This document shows, in pieces, positions 32,898 through 41,169 of a stretch of 64,000 nucleotides of DNA. Origin of the DNA: Alteribacter lacisalsi (GTDB lineage Bacteria > Bacillota > Bacilli > Bacillales > Salisediminibacteriaceae); the NCBI RefSeq assembly GCF_003226345.1, contig NZ_PDOF01000004.1:62001-126000 (forward strand). The letters run 5' to 3'. The translations under genes and the position numbers were made by a program. How positions within the stretch are numbered: position 1 is the first letter of the stretch; the number at the start of each line of letters is the position of its first letter. The notes under the pieces were generated by a model. It saw only the letters and a program-made list of their open reading frames with translations. It was not told the DNA's origin and did no database searches.

Positions 32898-34094
32898 TTA
32901 TGCTGCTGTTTTGGTGTAACGGGTAAAGTCTTCTTTTCCTGACATCACAAATGCAAAAACGAAACAGAGGGCAACCGGAACCGCAAGTGTGGGATAAACA
33001 AGATTCGCGCTTCCCTGCCCGGCAATCCAGCCCAGGGCCGGTGCGCTCACCGCCACTGACGTTTGATTGCCAAGCATTCTCAAACTCGCCATTCTTCCGT
33101 GAAAAGCCGGTTCGGTAGCCATCTGCTGGACAGCCTGCAGGAGCACCCGAATCCACGTGGTGCCGAGGCCGATCAGAAACACACCAAGAAAGGACACACT
33201 CATGTGAGGGGCAAACCCTGTGAGCAGAAGTCCGGCAAACACGAGAACGAGAGAATAGGCAGCCACACGATTTTTGCTCGTTTTCCACCACCACGCACCG
33301 ACGAGACCGGCAAGGGCACCTCCGGCTGACAGGGACGCATCAAGAAATCCGTAGACTGCGGCCGGCTGCATGAGATAATCTGCCGTATAAACAGAGAGAA
33401 AACCAAGACTCGAATGAAACACAAGCTGCCCTGTAAACATGATTACAAACAGACGGAGCAGAAAACGATTCCTGTTTACGTAGCGGAAACCATCAGTTAA
33501 ATCCCTTAGGACCGTCTTTTTCGCGGAAGGCTTTTTTTGAGTAACCGATTTCAGGAAAAACAGCGCCCCGGCCGCTGACGAGAACGCGGCCGTCACCAGT
33601 CCCAATGAGCCTGTAAGCGACAGGACAGCAAGAAGCAGTCCCCCCGCTCCCGCACCGGCAAGGCCGCCGATAATGGCAGCAGAAGCGCTTCGGGAAAACA
33701 CCTGCGGAAGCTCTTCTTTCGGAAAACATTCTGCAATCAGCGCCTGAATGGCAGGACGGAACAGGGATCCCGCCGTCTGAACAGTCATGTGTACAGCAAA
33801 GATGATGACAGGTCCGACAGTATCTGCTGCAGATGCTACCAGCAGAACGGCAATGGCTGCAGCACTTACACCGACCGCGATGATCGTCAGGCTTTTCCGG
33901 TCGAACCGGTCAACAAGCACGCCGAAGAAAAGGTTTAAAAATACGCCGGGAAGAAAACCGAGCCCAACAAGGACGCCTGTAAAAACAGCGTCACCGGTGA
34001 TGCCGTAAAGAACCCACGTGACGGTGACAAAGTACATAGCACGTCCGAACTCGGACATGAAAAATGCAAAAAGTACATATGGAAATTGTTTCAC
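32898..34094 (-). CDS. MFS exporter (MFS_3, macrolide/siderophore efflux type)
   Basis: A 398-residue transporter with about twelve hydrophobic helices. GFLPGVFLNLFFGVLVDRFDRKSLTI is the loop 2-3 motif of MFS proteins of the MefA/EntS kind, and FRPAIQALIAECFPKEELP is typical too. It likely exports a drug or secreted metabolite. GTG start at 34094. It is the first gene of a tight unit with an amidohydrolase, a methyltransferase and a HAD protein, divergent from a LysR regulator. Confidence 0.82.
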   Translation of the reverse strand: MKQFPYVLFAFFMSEFGRAMYFVTVTWVLYGITGDAVFTGVLVGLGFLPGVFLNLFFGVLVDRFDRKSLTIIAVGVSAAAIAVLLVASAADTVGPVIIFAVHMTVQTAGSLFRPAIQALIAECFPKEELPQVFSRSASAAIIGGLAGAGAGGLLLAVLSLTGSLGLVTAAFSSAAGALFFLKSVTQKKPSAKKTVLRDLTDGFRYVNRNRFLLRLFVIMFTGQLVFHSSLGFLSVYTADYLMQPAAVYGFLDASLSAGGALAGLVGAWWWKTSKNRVAAYSLVLVFAGLLLTGFAPHMSVSFLGVFLIGLGTTWIRVLLQAVQQMATEPAFHGRMASLRMLGNQTSVAVSAPALGWIAGQGSANLVYPTLAVPVALCFVFAFVMSGKEDFTRYTKTAA

Positions 34095-34255
34095 CTTCTG
34101 TCACCACCATTGGTTTGAAATCATTCATCTGCAGGCTGCCGGCCTGGCTCACTGCTGACCGCAAGTCAGCGGCGCTGCATGAAGAAACTTTCTCCCACGC
34201 ACCTCTTTCACTCTCGACTTAAGTATATTCCGTGTGTCAGAATAAAGAAAATACA

Positions 34256-34283
34256 TTTTATTTATACTTTTGTATAAATAAAA
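34256..34283. promoter_or_regulatory. 28-bp dyad in the lysR-MFS divergent region
   Basis: TTTTATTTATAC, four T, GTATAAATAAAA: perfect 12-bp arms, 24 nt before the lysR start. Contains T-N11-A type spacing, so it is a good candidate LysR binding site controlling both sides. Confidence 0.6.
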
Positions 34284-34306
34284 CTTATACATAAGGAGAG
34301 CTGAAG

Positions 34307-35152
34307 ATGAAAACTGATGACTACCGCCTCCTCCTCGCAGTTGAGGAAGCCGAGACGATTAAAGGAGCGGCGAAAGCGCTGCTGATTTCCCAGCCTGCCG
34401 TCAGTCTTCGTCTGAAACAGATTGAAGAGCAGTGGGGAGAAAGCATTTTTATAAGGACACCGAAGAAAGTCATGCCGACGCCTGCAGGAGAGCGGATCCT
34501 CGCTTTGTGCCGAAACATTGTGAATCAGGAGACAGCTGTCCGGAATGAAGTTTCAAGTATGAAAGGGACCGTCAGCGGCACCTTGTCCCTTGCCGTCTCA
34601 TCGGTGATCGGACAATACGTTCTTCCACCTGTTCTGGAAAATTACATGACCGAATTCCCCCAGGTAAAGGTGGACCTTGTGTCCGGACTCAGTGAACAGC
34701 TTCGCTCAAGCCAGTCAGGCGCTCACGTTTACCTTCTCCGCGGAGAAAAACCCCGAAACGGCGAAAAACTGATGGAAGACCGCCTCTATCTGATCGACCG
34801 TAAAGGTCTTACGAAGCAGAACAGGCCGCTCATCGAATTTCAGAGCGACCCGGCTTTTCATACTTCTGTTCACGACTGGTTGATGGAAGCATCCCCGGTC
34901 ACACCTTCCAGAAAAATCAAGGTGGATCAGATCGAAACGTCCAAACAGCTTCTGCTTCACGGAATCGGCATGGCTGTACTGCCGGAAACGGCCATCAATG
35001 GAATCGACCGCACGGAATACGACTTCATCCCTCTGCAAATGAACGGAAAGAATCTGACCCGCACCACGTGGCTCGCCGCTTCCGAGGCAGCCCGCAGCCT
35101 TCCGCAGGTTGATGCGTTCCTGAAGTGTCTGTATGAAAAACTGCATCATTAG
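34307..35152 (+). CDS. LysR family transcriptional regulator
   Basis: A 281-residue regulator: N-terminal wHTH (RLLLAVEEAETIKGAAKALLISQPAVSLRLKQIEE in its core) and a shortened substrate-binding domain (GTLSLAVSSVIGQYVLPPVLENYM onward; C-terminal LLHGIGMAVLPETA). It is transcribed away from the MFS unit and probably regulates it. AAGGAGAG precedes ATG at 8 nt. The stop overlaps the convergent hydrolase-GNAT gene by 4 bp. Confidence 0.85.
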   Translation: MKTDDYRLLLAVEEAETIKGAAKALLISQPAVSLRLKQIEEQWGESIFIRTPKKVMPTPAGERILALCRNIVNQETAVRNEVSSMKGTVSGTLSLAVSSVIGQYVLPPVLENYMTEFPQVKVDLVSGLSEQLRSSQSGAHVYLLRGEKPRNGEKLMEDRLYLIDRKGLTKQNRPLIEFQSDPAFHTSVHDWLMEASPVTPSRKIKVDQIETSKQLLLHGIGMAVLPETAINGIDRTEYDFIPLQMNGKNLTRTTWLAASEAARSLPQVDAFLKCLYEKLHH

Positions 35153-36333
35153 AGATCCATCGAGAGGCGGATCATATCACGGCACCTGATACCATTCTCT
35201 GTAATAGGCTCCGGGTAGTGACGAACAAAGAAATCCCTGTCCACCCCGGTAATGGTAAAGCCGCACTTCTGATAGAGAGCCAGCTGTCCCACACTGGAAT
35301 TACCGGTGCCGATCTCGATTGTATGATATCCCGACCTCTTCGCTGTCTCGATGGCGTGCATGACAAGCTGTCTGCCAATGCCCTTCCCTTGCCTGTCTTC
35401 AGCCGCCGCAACGTTTACAAGCTCCACAGTCTCAGGCCTTGTCGGCAGCAGCACGTACACACCGACAGGCTCCTGAGGATCTCCACACAAAGCCACATAC
35501 GTTTCCCCGCGCTTTGTATAGGATTTGACGATCTGCTCGGACGGATCGGCAAGCAGAAGCAGGTTAATGGGCAGCGGCTCATCATCTTCAAGTTTCCGAA
35601 TGTGAACGTCCTGCGTTTCCAGTTGATCGAGAAAGCCTGTGATTACGCGCTTAAGCTCACGATCTTTTTGAAGCCAGATGAAATGACCGGCGCCTGCAAT
35701 CTTTCTGTATGAGCTGCGGGGCACGAGCCTTGCAACCTGCTCTACCGGCCAAGAAGGCCGGATGTCTTCTTCTCCTGTAACAAAAAGGGAAGGTATTCTG
35801 GTGCCGGCGATCTCACAAAGCAGTTCCGGACGTTTAATAAATCTGCGCCAGTCCGTCAGCAGGGAACGGTGAACTTCGGGGCTGTGTGGAAATTGGAATG
35901 CCGGTTCTTCTTCAAGATTTTGATCACGTCGCTCTCTGTAAGCCGTCTTCCAGTCCCGGTCGTTCTGCACGCCGGTTGCGGAGATAGAGATGAGTGCCTG
36001 GACCCGTTCCGGTTTTTTAATCGTATACGCCAGTGCGAGGTCACCTCCCCATGAATGCCCCAGCACTGTCCACTTTTCAAAACCGCAGTTTTCACGAATG
36101 GTTTCAAGGTCGCCGACCGCTTCATCCAGTCCGTAACCGCCCCCGCCACCGGAGCGGCCGCACCCTCGTGCATCTACCGCAATGACTCGGCAGCGGCCGG
36201 CTAACATCTCTGCTGCCTCTTCAAGATAAAAACAGTCCCCCGGGCCGCCGCTTAAAAGAACAACCGGCACACCTTCTCCGGCAGATGCGGTCCAGAGAGG
36301 ACCGTTTTCGGTTTCTATGTATCTTTCTTTCAT
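35149..36333 (-). CDS. Alpha/beta hydrolase fused to a GNAT acetyltransferase
   Basis: A 394-residue two-domain protein. Residues 1-240 are an alpha/beta hydrolase of the proline-iminopeptidase kind: oxyanion GGPGDCF, nucleophile GHSWGGDLAL, acid in TGEEDIRPSW, His in AGAGHFIW. Residues about 245-394 are a GNAT domain with the acetyl-CoA loop DRQGKGIGRQLV and LYQKCGFTITG. Both halves look intact. Fusion of a hydrolase with an acetyltransferase suggests successive steps on one amine- or ester-bearing compound, but the substrate is unknown. Begins 3 nt after the esterase gene. Confidence 0.82.
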   Translation of the reverse strand: MKERYIETENGPLWTASAGEGVPVVLLSGGPGDCFYLEEAAEMLAGRCRVIAVDARGCGRSGGGGGYGLDEAVGDLETIRENCGFEKWTVLGHSWGGDLALAYTIKKPERVQALISISATGVQNDRDWKTAYRERRDQNLEEEPAFQFPHSPEVHRSLLTDWRRFIKRPELLCEIAGTRIPSLFVTGEEDIRPSWPVEQVARLVPRSSYRKIAGAGHFIWLQKDRELKRVITGFLDQLETQDVHIRKLEDDEPLPINLLLLADPSEQIVKSYTKRGETYVALCGDPQEPVGVYVLLPTRPETVELVNVAAAEDRQGKGIGRQLVMHAIETAKRSGYHTIEIGTGNSSVGQLALYQKCGFTITGVDRDFFVRHYPEPITENGIRCRDMIRLSMDL

Positions 36334-36336
36334 AAG

Positions 36337-37128
36337 TTACTCTCCCTGCTCGTCATATAGGTATTTTAGTACATCAGCAAACCTCGCCCGCCAGTCGCTT
36401 TCGTTATGTGTCCCACCTTCAATTTCCAGGTAACGGTGATCTGTTCCTTTTTCTGCGAGCAGCCCGTTGACGGCGCGGTTTGACGTGAGATAATTCCCAG
36501 CTGTAAACGCCCCTGTTACCTCTTCAGTTCCGATATCCAGATAAAGACGCTCCAGTATGCTCAAATCGCTTTCCTCTGCCAGTTTTTCCGTGTCTTCCTG
36601 GGCGAGCCAGAAGGCACCGGACAGGGATGCTGCTCTTTTAAACACGTGCGGATACCTGCACGCAGCACAGAGGGAGATCAGCCCGCCGGCAGAGCTGCCT
36701 GCCATAGCGCTGTCACCAGGATCAGTGCGGAAAGTTTGGTCAATGAGCGGTTTGACATCCTCAACAATGGACGCCAGATAGCCCCATCCTTCCCCTCCGA
36801 TTGCCTCCTGTTCACCTATGCCCAGCTTCCGGTTTACCGTCTTCGGGCTCCTCCATGGGCAGTATTCGCGGTAACGGGCAGTCCCATCCCCATCGGGATT
36901 GTTGTCAATCGCCACTACCAGAACGTCAGCCCCGCTTCGCCTTACCTCTTCATGGACGTGCCAGCCGCCTCCTCCGAACACATCAATTGTGAAAATGTTC
37001 TGTCCGTCATGCATGTACAGTACCGGGTAACGGCGGCTGTCTGATTCATAGCTGTCCGGCAGCAGCACCCGGATACGGCGATTGCGGCCGAGCCTAGTCA
37101 GCTTAACGTTCATCTCAAGAATCCTCAT
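36337..37128 (-). CDS. Esterase of the esterase-D/BesA family
   Basis: A 263-residue alpha/beta hydrolase: LLPDSYESDSRRYPVLYMHDGQNIF is the family start motif, nucleophile Ser in MAGSSAGGLISL, His in GGTHNESDWRAR. Related enzymes include ferri-siderophore esterases and YbbA-type proteins; without a siderophore system in view I keep it general. ATG 37128 has AGGAGG 9 nt upstream. In a run of closely spaced minus-strand genes. Confidence 0.8.
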   Translation of the reverse strand: MRILEMNVKLTRLGRNRRIRVLLPDSYESDSRRYPVLYMHDGQNIFTIDVFGGGGWHVHEEVRRSGADVLVVAIDNNPDGDGTARYREYCPWRSPKTVNRKLGIGEQEAIGGEGWGYLASIVEDVKPLIDQTFRTDPGDSAMAGSSAGGLISLCAACRYPHVFKRAASLSGAFWLAQEDTEKLAEESDLSILERLYLDIGTEEVTGAFTAGNYLTSNRAVNGLLAEKGTDHRYLEIEGGTHNESDWRARFADVLKYLYDEQGE

Positions 37129-37144
37129 GAATGCATGCCTCCTT

Positions 37145-37978
37145 TCACCTATTATGTTCCTCAAAAATGATCGTCGCGCCACACACGCTTTCATAAAATG
37201 CCACCGGACCTGCTTCACTGATTACGGCATACCGATATCCTTCTTTCTGCATTGCTTCCAGACAGGCAAAAAGCAGGCTGGTCCCTGCTCCGCTCGACCT
37301 ATTACCCTGTGAGACGCCCATCGGGCCGAGCACACCTTTTTGTTTTTGATGAGCGTCATATGCCGCAAACCCGGTGATTCTGTTATTTTGTTCCGCTTTA
37401 AAGAGGGTGACCGGCGTCTGCGTAAAGGCATGATCAACCGCTTCCAGCCAGCCGTCACCGAATTGACTTTGAACGAAGGAGCGGACAAGATTATGCTCTG
37501 CCTGCACCGCTCTCCTTACATCCGTGTGCGGCCGGAAACTCTTTTTGTGAAGGGGTACAATCATGTCCCTCGGCGCTGACACAATCGCCAGAATCTGCTG
37601 CCGATCATCCTGCGTGAGACAGTTTTTCAGTCTATGATCCTCTGATTCCAATACCGCCCGCATCACGTGTCCTTCGTTTAACACGTGCTGGTCGTAACGA
37701 AGTCGAAGCTCTTGTGCACGTGTAAACACGGTTTTTGTTTCCGTTCCGCCTAGAATGCTGAGTTCCCCGATCCGCACACCGGATGGCGCCGCGCTGATAT
37801 TTTCGGCTGCCGCGAGCCGTTCAGAAAGATCCGGGAACGTCAGATACAATTCGGCAAAGACACCGGTGCGCTCCAGAAGCGCCCCCGAGAGCAGATCGGC
37901 AGGCTCCATCATCCGCTCCGCTCTGCGGGCTTCCTCTTCCCCGAGTCGGATTATTTTCTTCAACCTCCCCGTCATCAT
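37145..37978 (-). CDS. GNAT acetyltransferase with N-terminal Clp_N-like domain
   Basis: A 277-residue protein. Residues 1-120 contain two repeats like those of the Clp N-terminal domain: GEEEARRAERMMEPADLLSGALLE and VFTRAQELRLRYDQHVLNEGHVMRAVLE. Residues about 150-277 are a GNAT domain (FKAEQNNRITGFAAYD, VLGPMGVSQGNRSSGAGTSLLFACLEAMQKEG, FYESVCGA). Clp_N domains bind substrates or adaptors, so the fusion may target acetylation to particular proteins, which is inference. Start among GTG 37981, ATG 37978 and ATG 37975; GGGAAGG supports the ATGs. Confidence 0.72.
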   Translation of the reverse strand: MMTGRLKKIIRLGEEEARRAERMMEPADLLSGALLERTGVFAELYLTFPDLSERLAAAENISAAPSGVRIGELSILGGTETKTVFTRAQELRLRYDQHVLNEGHVMRAVLESEDHRLKNCLTQDDRQQILAIVSAPRDMIVPLHKKSFRPHTDVRRAVQAEHNLVRSFVQSQFGDGWLEAVDHAFTQTPVTLFKAEQNNRITGFAAYDAHQKQKGVLGPMGVSQGNRSSGAGTSLLFACLEAMQKEGYRYAVISEAGPVAFYESVCGATIIFEEHNR

Positions 37979-37993
37979 CACCTTCCCACCCCC

Positions 37994-38182
37994 TTATCTC
38001 ACAATCAGTAAAACAAAAAAGAAACAGACGAGCGCGACTGCCACGGCTGCCCCACGGATGATGTATCGCTTTCTTTCTGTTATTTCGGGCCGGTTGTTCT
38101 CCAGCCATGCCGGATAAACAAGCCCGAAGATCCATAGAGAAACAACGCCAGCTGTTAAAAGAAGTCCGGCTAACAGCTTCAT
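37994..38182 (-). CDS. Small two-helix membrane protein
   Basis: A 62-residue protein with hydrophobic helices at about 3-25 and 43-61, joined by a charged loop (NNRPEITERKRY). AAAGGAAAGAGG precedes the ATG. Within the accessory run between a methyltransferase and a GNAT gene. No family recognised. Confidence 0.55.
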   Translation of the reverse strand: MKLLAGLLLTAGVVSLWIFGLVYPAWLENNRPEITERKRYIIRGAAVAVALVCFFFVLLIVR

Positions 38183-38205
38183 TGCCTCTTTCCTTTCAAG
38201 TGGTT

Positions 38206-38907
38206 TTATTCCTTTGGTTTTTCAAACAACCCTGCTATAAGCCCCTCTACACCAAACACTGCCGGTTCTTTTGAGAGGCGCATCGGCCGAATTTCGATTT
38301 CAGTGAAGTCCCTGAAAAGCTGCCGCAGTTTCTCTTCCGTAAATCCGAGTCCTCCTGCCATGCTTCTGTTTTCATACACTTCCTCATCGGACATGGAAGA
38401 GCCTCCGAGCGGTCCGTTTTCACAGAAGCAGGTTAGGGCGAAGCGGCCTCCAGGTTTAAGCGCTCGTCTCACAAGTGATGTGTAGGTTTCCCGACGGTGG
38501 GGCGGGATGTGATGAAAACAGCCTGAATCGTATACGAGATCGTACGTCTCAGCTTCTACTTTGAGCGTATAAAGGCTGTCGTGAATCAAGCGGACCGGCA
38601 GATTATCTTTTTCCGCTCTCTCCGCCGCCCAGCGGAGCGCTTCAGCAGAACTGTCTACGGCATCTACCGTAAATCCGCTTCGGGCAAAGTGAAGCGCATT
38701 CCTTCCCGGCCCGCAGCCGAGTTCCAGCACACGATCCGGCTTTACTTTTCCGGATTCAATGTAATCCAGAATGTTTTCATCCGGCCTGTCTGCAAAAAAC
38801 GGTACCGGACGCTTCCTGTCTTTGTAAAACGCCTCCCAGTCAATCGGCGGCTCTTCTTCCAGCCAGCTGTCGAGCATATGTAAAACGTCTTCTGTACTGC
38901 GGATCAT
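38206..38907 (-). CDS. Class I SAM-dependent methyltransferase
   Basis: A 233-residue enzyme with motif I VLELGCGPGRNALHFA, DAVDSSAEALRWA, and motif IV YDLVYDSGCFHHIPPHRR. The pattern resembles small-molecule methyltransferases of the thiopurine/tellurite (TehB-like) kind. ATG 38907 has GGGAGA 9 nt upstream; ATG 38916 is also possible but too close to that site. Followed 24 nt later by a small membrane protein. Confidence 0.78.
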   Translation of the reverse strand: MIRSTEDVLHMLDSWLEEEPPIDWEAFYKDRKRPVPFFADRPDENILDYIESGKVKPDRVLELGCGPGRNALHFARSGFTVDAVDSSAEALRWAAERAEKDNLPVRLIHDSLYTLKVEAETYDLVYDSGCFHHIPPHRRETYTSLVRRALKPGGRFALTCFCENGPLGGSSMSDEEVYENRSMAGGLGFTEEKLRQLFRDFTEIEIRPMRLSKEPAVFGVEGLIAGLFEKPKE

Positions 38908-38932
38908 GGTTTCCATCTCCCTATCTTTTTAA

Positions 38933-39553
38933 TCAGTCAAAATAGGCCGGGCTGTCCGGATCATCGTAATATTGAAACAGGATTTTGATCTGCTCCTCGG
39001 TAATTCTTGAATGGGAGAGAGAAGGCAGCTTATCCTTTTCAAAAAAGCACACTTCGCTCGTTTCCACGCTGGGAGTCGGTGTGCCTCCATCCAGGCTGCA
39101 GAGGATGAATATTTTGTAAGTGTGGTAGGCGGATGGCGGGTGATTGTGGCACTTTTTATCCATCACCGCAACGAGCCGCTGCGCCTGAACGTGATAACCT
39201 GATTCTTCCCTGACCTCCTTCACCGCTACTTCTGCCGGCGTAAGTCCGATATCACCCCAGCCGCCAGCCAGCGCCCAGCTGTTATCGCTTCGCTCCTTCA
39301 CCATCAGAAGCTTGGCGTCTTTAAAAACGACAGCTCTGACGTCCACTTTCGGAGTCTGATAGCCTGTTCCCCCCGCAAACAGATCTTTAATTATTGGAAT
39401 CGGCTCATCTGTAAAGCCTTCGAGCATTTCTGTGCTGATCTCCCGAATCCGCTCAAAGCGCCCGATATCAAATTGATCCTTTGAATAGGTGAGACCGGAC
39501 TGGGCGAGAGCCTGCAGCTCTTTTGCCAGCGTCAGCCGTTTGGGTTCTTTCAT
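38933..39553 (-). CDS. NUDIX hydrolase with N-terminal extension
   Basis: A 206-residue enzyme. The Nudix box reads GGWGDIGLTPAEVAVKEVREESGY in form, with REExxEE partly altered (KEVREES), a variant seen in the subfamily with a helical N-terminal domain (LAKELQALAQSGLTYSKDQFDIGRFERIREI). It would hydrolyse a nucleoside diphosphate linked to another group; the substrate is unknown. GGAGGAA precedes the ATG. Probably the first gene of the minus-strand accessory run down to 35149. Confidence 0.8.
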   Translation of the reverse strand: MKEPKRLTLAKELQALAQSGLTYSKDQFDIGRFERIREISTEMLEGFTDEPIPIIKDLFAGGTGYQTPKVDVRAVVFKDAKLLMVKERSDNSWALAGGWGDIGLTPAEVAVKEVREESGYHVQAQRLVAVMDKKCHNHPPSAYHTYKIFILCSLDGGTPTPSVETSEVCFFEKDKLPSLSHSRITEEQIKILFQYYDDPDSPAYFD

Positions 39554-39599
39554 TTAATTCCTCCTGCATGATGTATTTTTCTCCACATAAGTGTCCCCT

Positions 39600-39690
39600 T
39601 GAATTTATCCGCGATAAAATCGATTTATCCGCTAAAGTTGCGATATATCAGCTAAATAATGGTTTTATCCGCTAAAATTCTGAGATATCC
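39600..39690. repeat. Short degenerate direct repeats
   Basis: Three copies of a TTTATCCGCTAAA-like word (GATTTATCCGCTAAAG, ATATATCAGCTAAATA, GTTTTATCCGCTAAAA) at about 25-30 bp spacing in a non-coding gap. Confidence 0.5.
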
Positions 39691-39776
39691 ATCGTCACCC
39701 TATCTGCTCATACCAGGCATCCTCGGTCCTCTTCTTTTTCTTCGCTTCCCGAACCACCTTTTCCTCCATAAAAATA

Positions 39777-39799
39777 AGACGGCCCACACCAGGCCGTCT
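39777..39799 (-). terminator. Terminator of the AIM24 gene
   Basis: AGACGGCC / GGCCGTCT perfect stem with TTATTTTT on the minus strand. Confidence 0.75.
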
Positions 39800-39808
39800 C
39801 ATTCCTAT

Positions 39809-40495
39809 TTATTCTTTCATCGTGCCTTCAAAGCACGGCTGGACGATCACAAAGCCCCGTCCTTCAAACTCCATCTGGATCGATTCGCCGCTTCCCCGGC
39901 CGAGAAAGGTCTTATAATTAACGTCTGTTCTGAACTCCGGCTCAAGATCACCGGACCAGGCGACGGTTGCATTGGGATCGGTACGGACCGGTTTGCCCGG
40001 CTCCACCATTAACGTCAGGGGCTCATAGTAGGTCGTAATCGCGATACGGCCCCGTCCCTCAAGGAGGATATTAAAGAGACCGCCGGACATCATTCCGGCT
40101 ACTTTCCGCATCATAAAGATGTCCCAGTCCACAGTCGGCTCAAAGGCGAGCAGGTCATTGCCGTTTACCCGGATGCTTTCATTCTGAAGGTCAAGAATCG
40201 TAATTTTTTTCCCCTGGTCGGATAAAAACAGGTTTCCTTCTCCCGATGCCTTCATCAGTTCACTGCCTTCATTTGTGAACGTCTTTTTGAACGCCCGGCT
40301 CGCGCCGTGTTCAAGGAGTCCTTCTCTTTCAAACTTCACGTCTCCTGTGTAGGAGATCATGGCACCGGTCTTTGCCCAGAGGTCGCCGGAAAGTGCCACT
40401 TCAAGGATTCTGTCCGTTTCAAGGTGGAAAGTGTCTTTTGCAGCTTCTCTCTTTTTCGTCTGTTCCACAAACTCCTGTACCGATTGTTCGCTCAT
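39809..40495 (-). CDS. AIM24 family protein
   Basis: A 228-residue protein of the AIM24/TraP-like beta-sandwich family: DLWAKTGAMISYTGDVKFEREGL, SGEGNLFLSDQGKKITILDL and GLFNILLEGRGRIAITTYYEPLTLMVEPGKPV are family hallmarks. Bacterial function is unknown. ATG 40495 has AAAGGA 8 nt upstream. A sigma-B-type promoter lies 67 nt before the start, so it is likely part of the stress set. Confidence 0.8.
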   Translation of the reverse strand: MSEQSVQEFVEQTKKREAAKDTFHLETDRILEVALSGDLWAKTGAMISYTGDVKFEREGLLEHGASRAFKKTFTNEGSELMKASGEGNLFLSDQGKKITILDLQNESIRVNGNDLLAFEPTVDWDIFMMRKVAGMMSGGLFNILLEGRGRIAITTYYEPLTLMVEPGKPVRTDPNATVAWSGDLEPEFRTDVNYKTFLGRGSGESIQMEFEGRGFVIVQPCFEGTMKE

Positions 40496-40561
40496 GTGTG
40501 TCATCCTTTCTTTTAATCTGGAAGACTTTCATGTCAGCTGTAAGATATTTTCCTTTTTGGT

Positions 40562-40586
40562 ATTCCCTGTGAAAATGGATCTAAAC
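40562..40586 (-). promoter_or_regulatory. Sigma-B-like promoter of the AIM24 gene
   Basis: GTTTAG, 13 nt, GGGAAT on the minus strand; -10 half matches GGGWAW exactly. Confidence 0.55.
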
Positions 40587-40644
40587 ACTAGTGGAACTTA
40601 TGAACCAGTCCAGCTTGGAAGAGGGATTAGAGGGGTTCAAGTTT

Positions 40645-40919
40645 GTTTACGGCCCTTATTCTCTGTTTAAGGGTTTTATTTTTTGTTTGCGGCTCTTATT
40701 TTCTGTTTAAGGGTTTTATTTTTTGTTTGCGGCTCTTATTTTCTGTTTAAGGGTTTTATTTTTTGTTTACGGCTCTTATTCTCTGTTTAAGGGTTTTATT
40801 TTTTGTTTTGCGGCTCTTATTTTCTGTTTAAGGGTTTTATTTTTTGTTTACGGCTCTTATTTTCTGTTTAAGGGTTTTATTTTTTGTTTGCGGCTCTTAT
40901 TTTCTGTTTAAGGGTTTTA
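40645..40919. repeat. Tandem array of seven 40-bp units
   Basis: The word GGCTCTTATT (first copy GGCCCTTATT) recurs at 40651, 40691, 40731, 40771, 40812, 40852 and 40892, each followed by YTCTGTTTAAGGGTTTTA and a T-rich tract. One unit is 41 bp. Units are nearly identical, so the array is young or homogenised. No hairpin is obvious. 40 is not a multiple of three, so it is not coding. Confidence 0.95.
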
Positions 40920-41169
40920 GCCTTTTTTTCCACCTAAAATGAGTCATGCACCGGGACTTCTGCCGATCTACAATAATTTCAGGATTGTTCTGGGATTAAG
41001 AGAGGATCGACAGTGGTTTCAGGCCAGGTGTTTTTCCATGCATTAGTCCCATAAAAATTTTTCTGCCATAGTTCCAAAGCCGAAAGAAGTGATGTAAAAT
41101 TAAAAACTGACGGAACTTTTAAACGATTTAATCCGTAGACGAAGGATAACGAATTCGAGGATGATAGAC
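40920..41169. other. Intergenic stretch without a convincing gene
   Basis: About 250 bp. An open minus-strand frame (40979-41188) reads ALELWQKNFYGTNAWKN and could be a remnant, but it lacks a binding site. The 3' end supplies the leader of the gene at 41170. Confidence 0.4.

Noticed and set aside
40723-40911. Phe-rich 62-residue ORF in the 40-bp array
   Set aside because: Product of a non-coding tandem repeat; no start signals.
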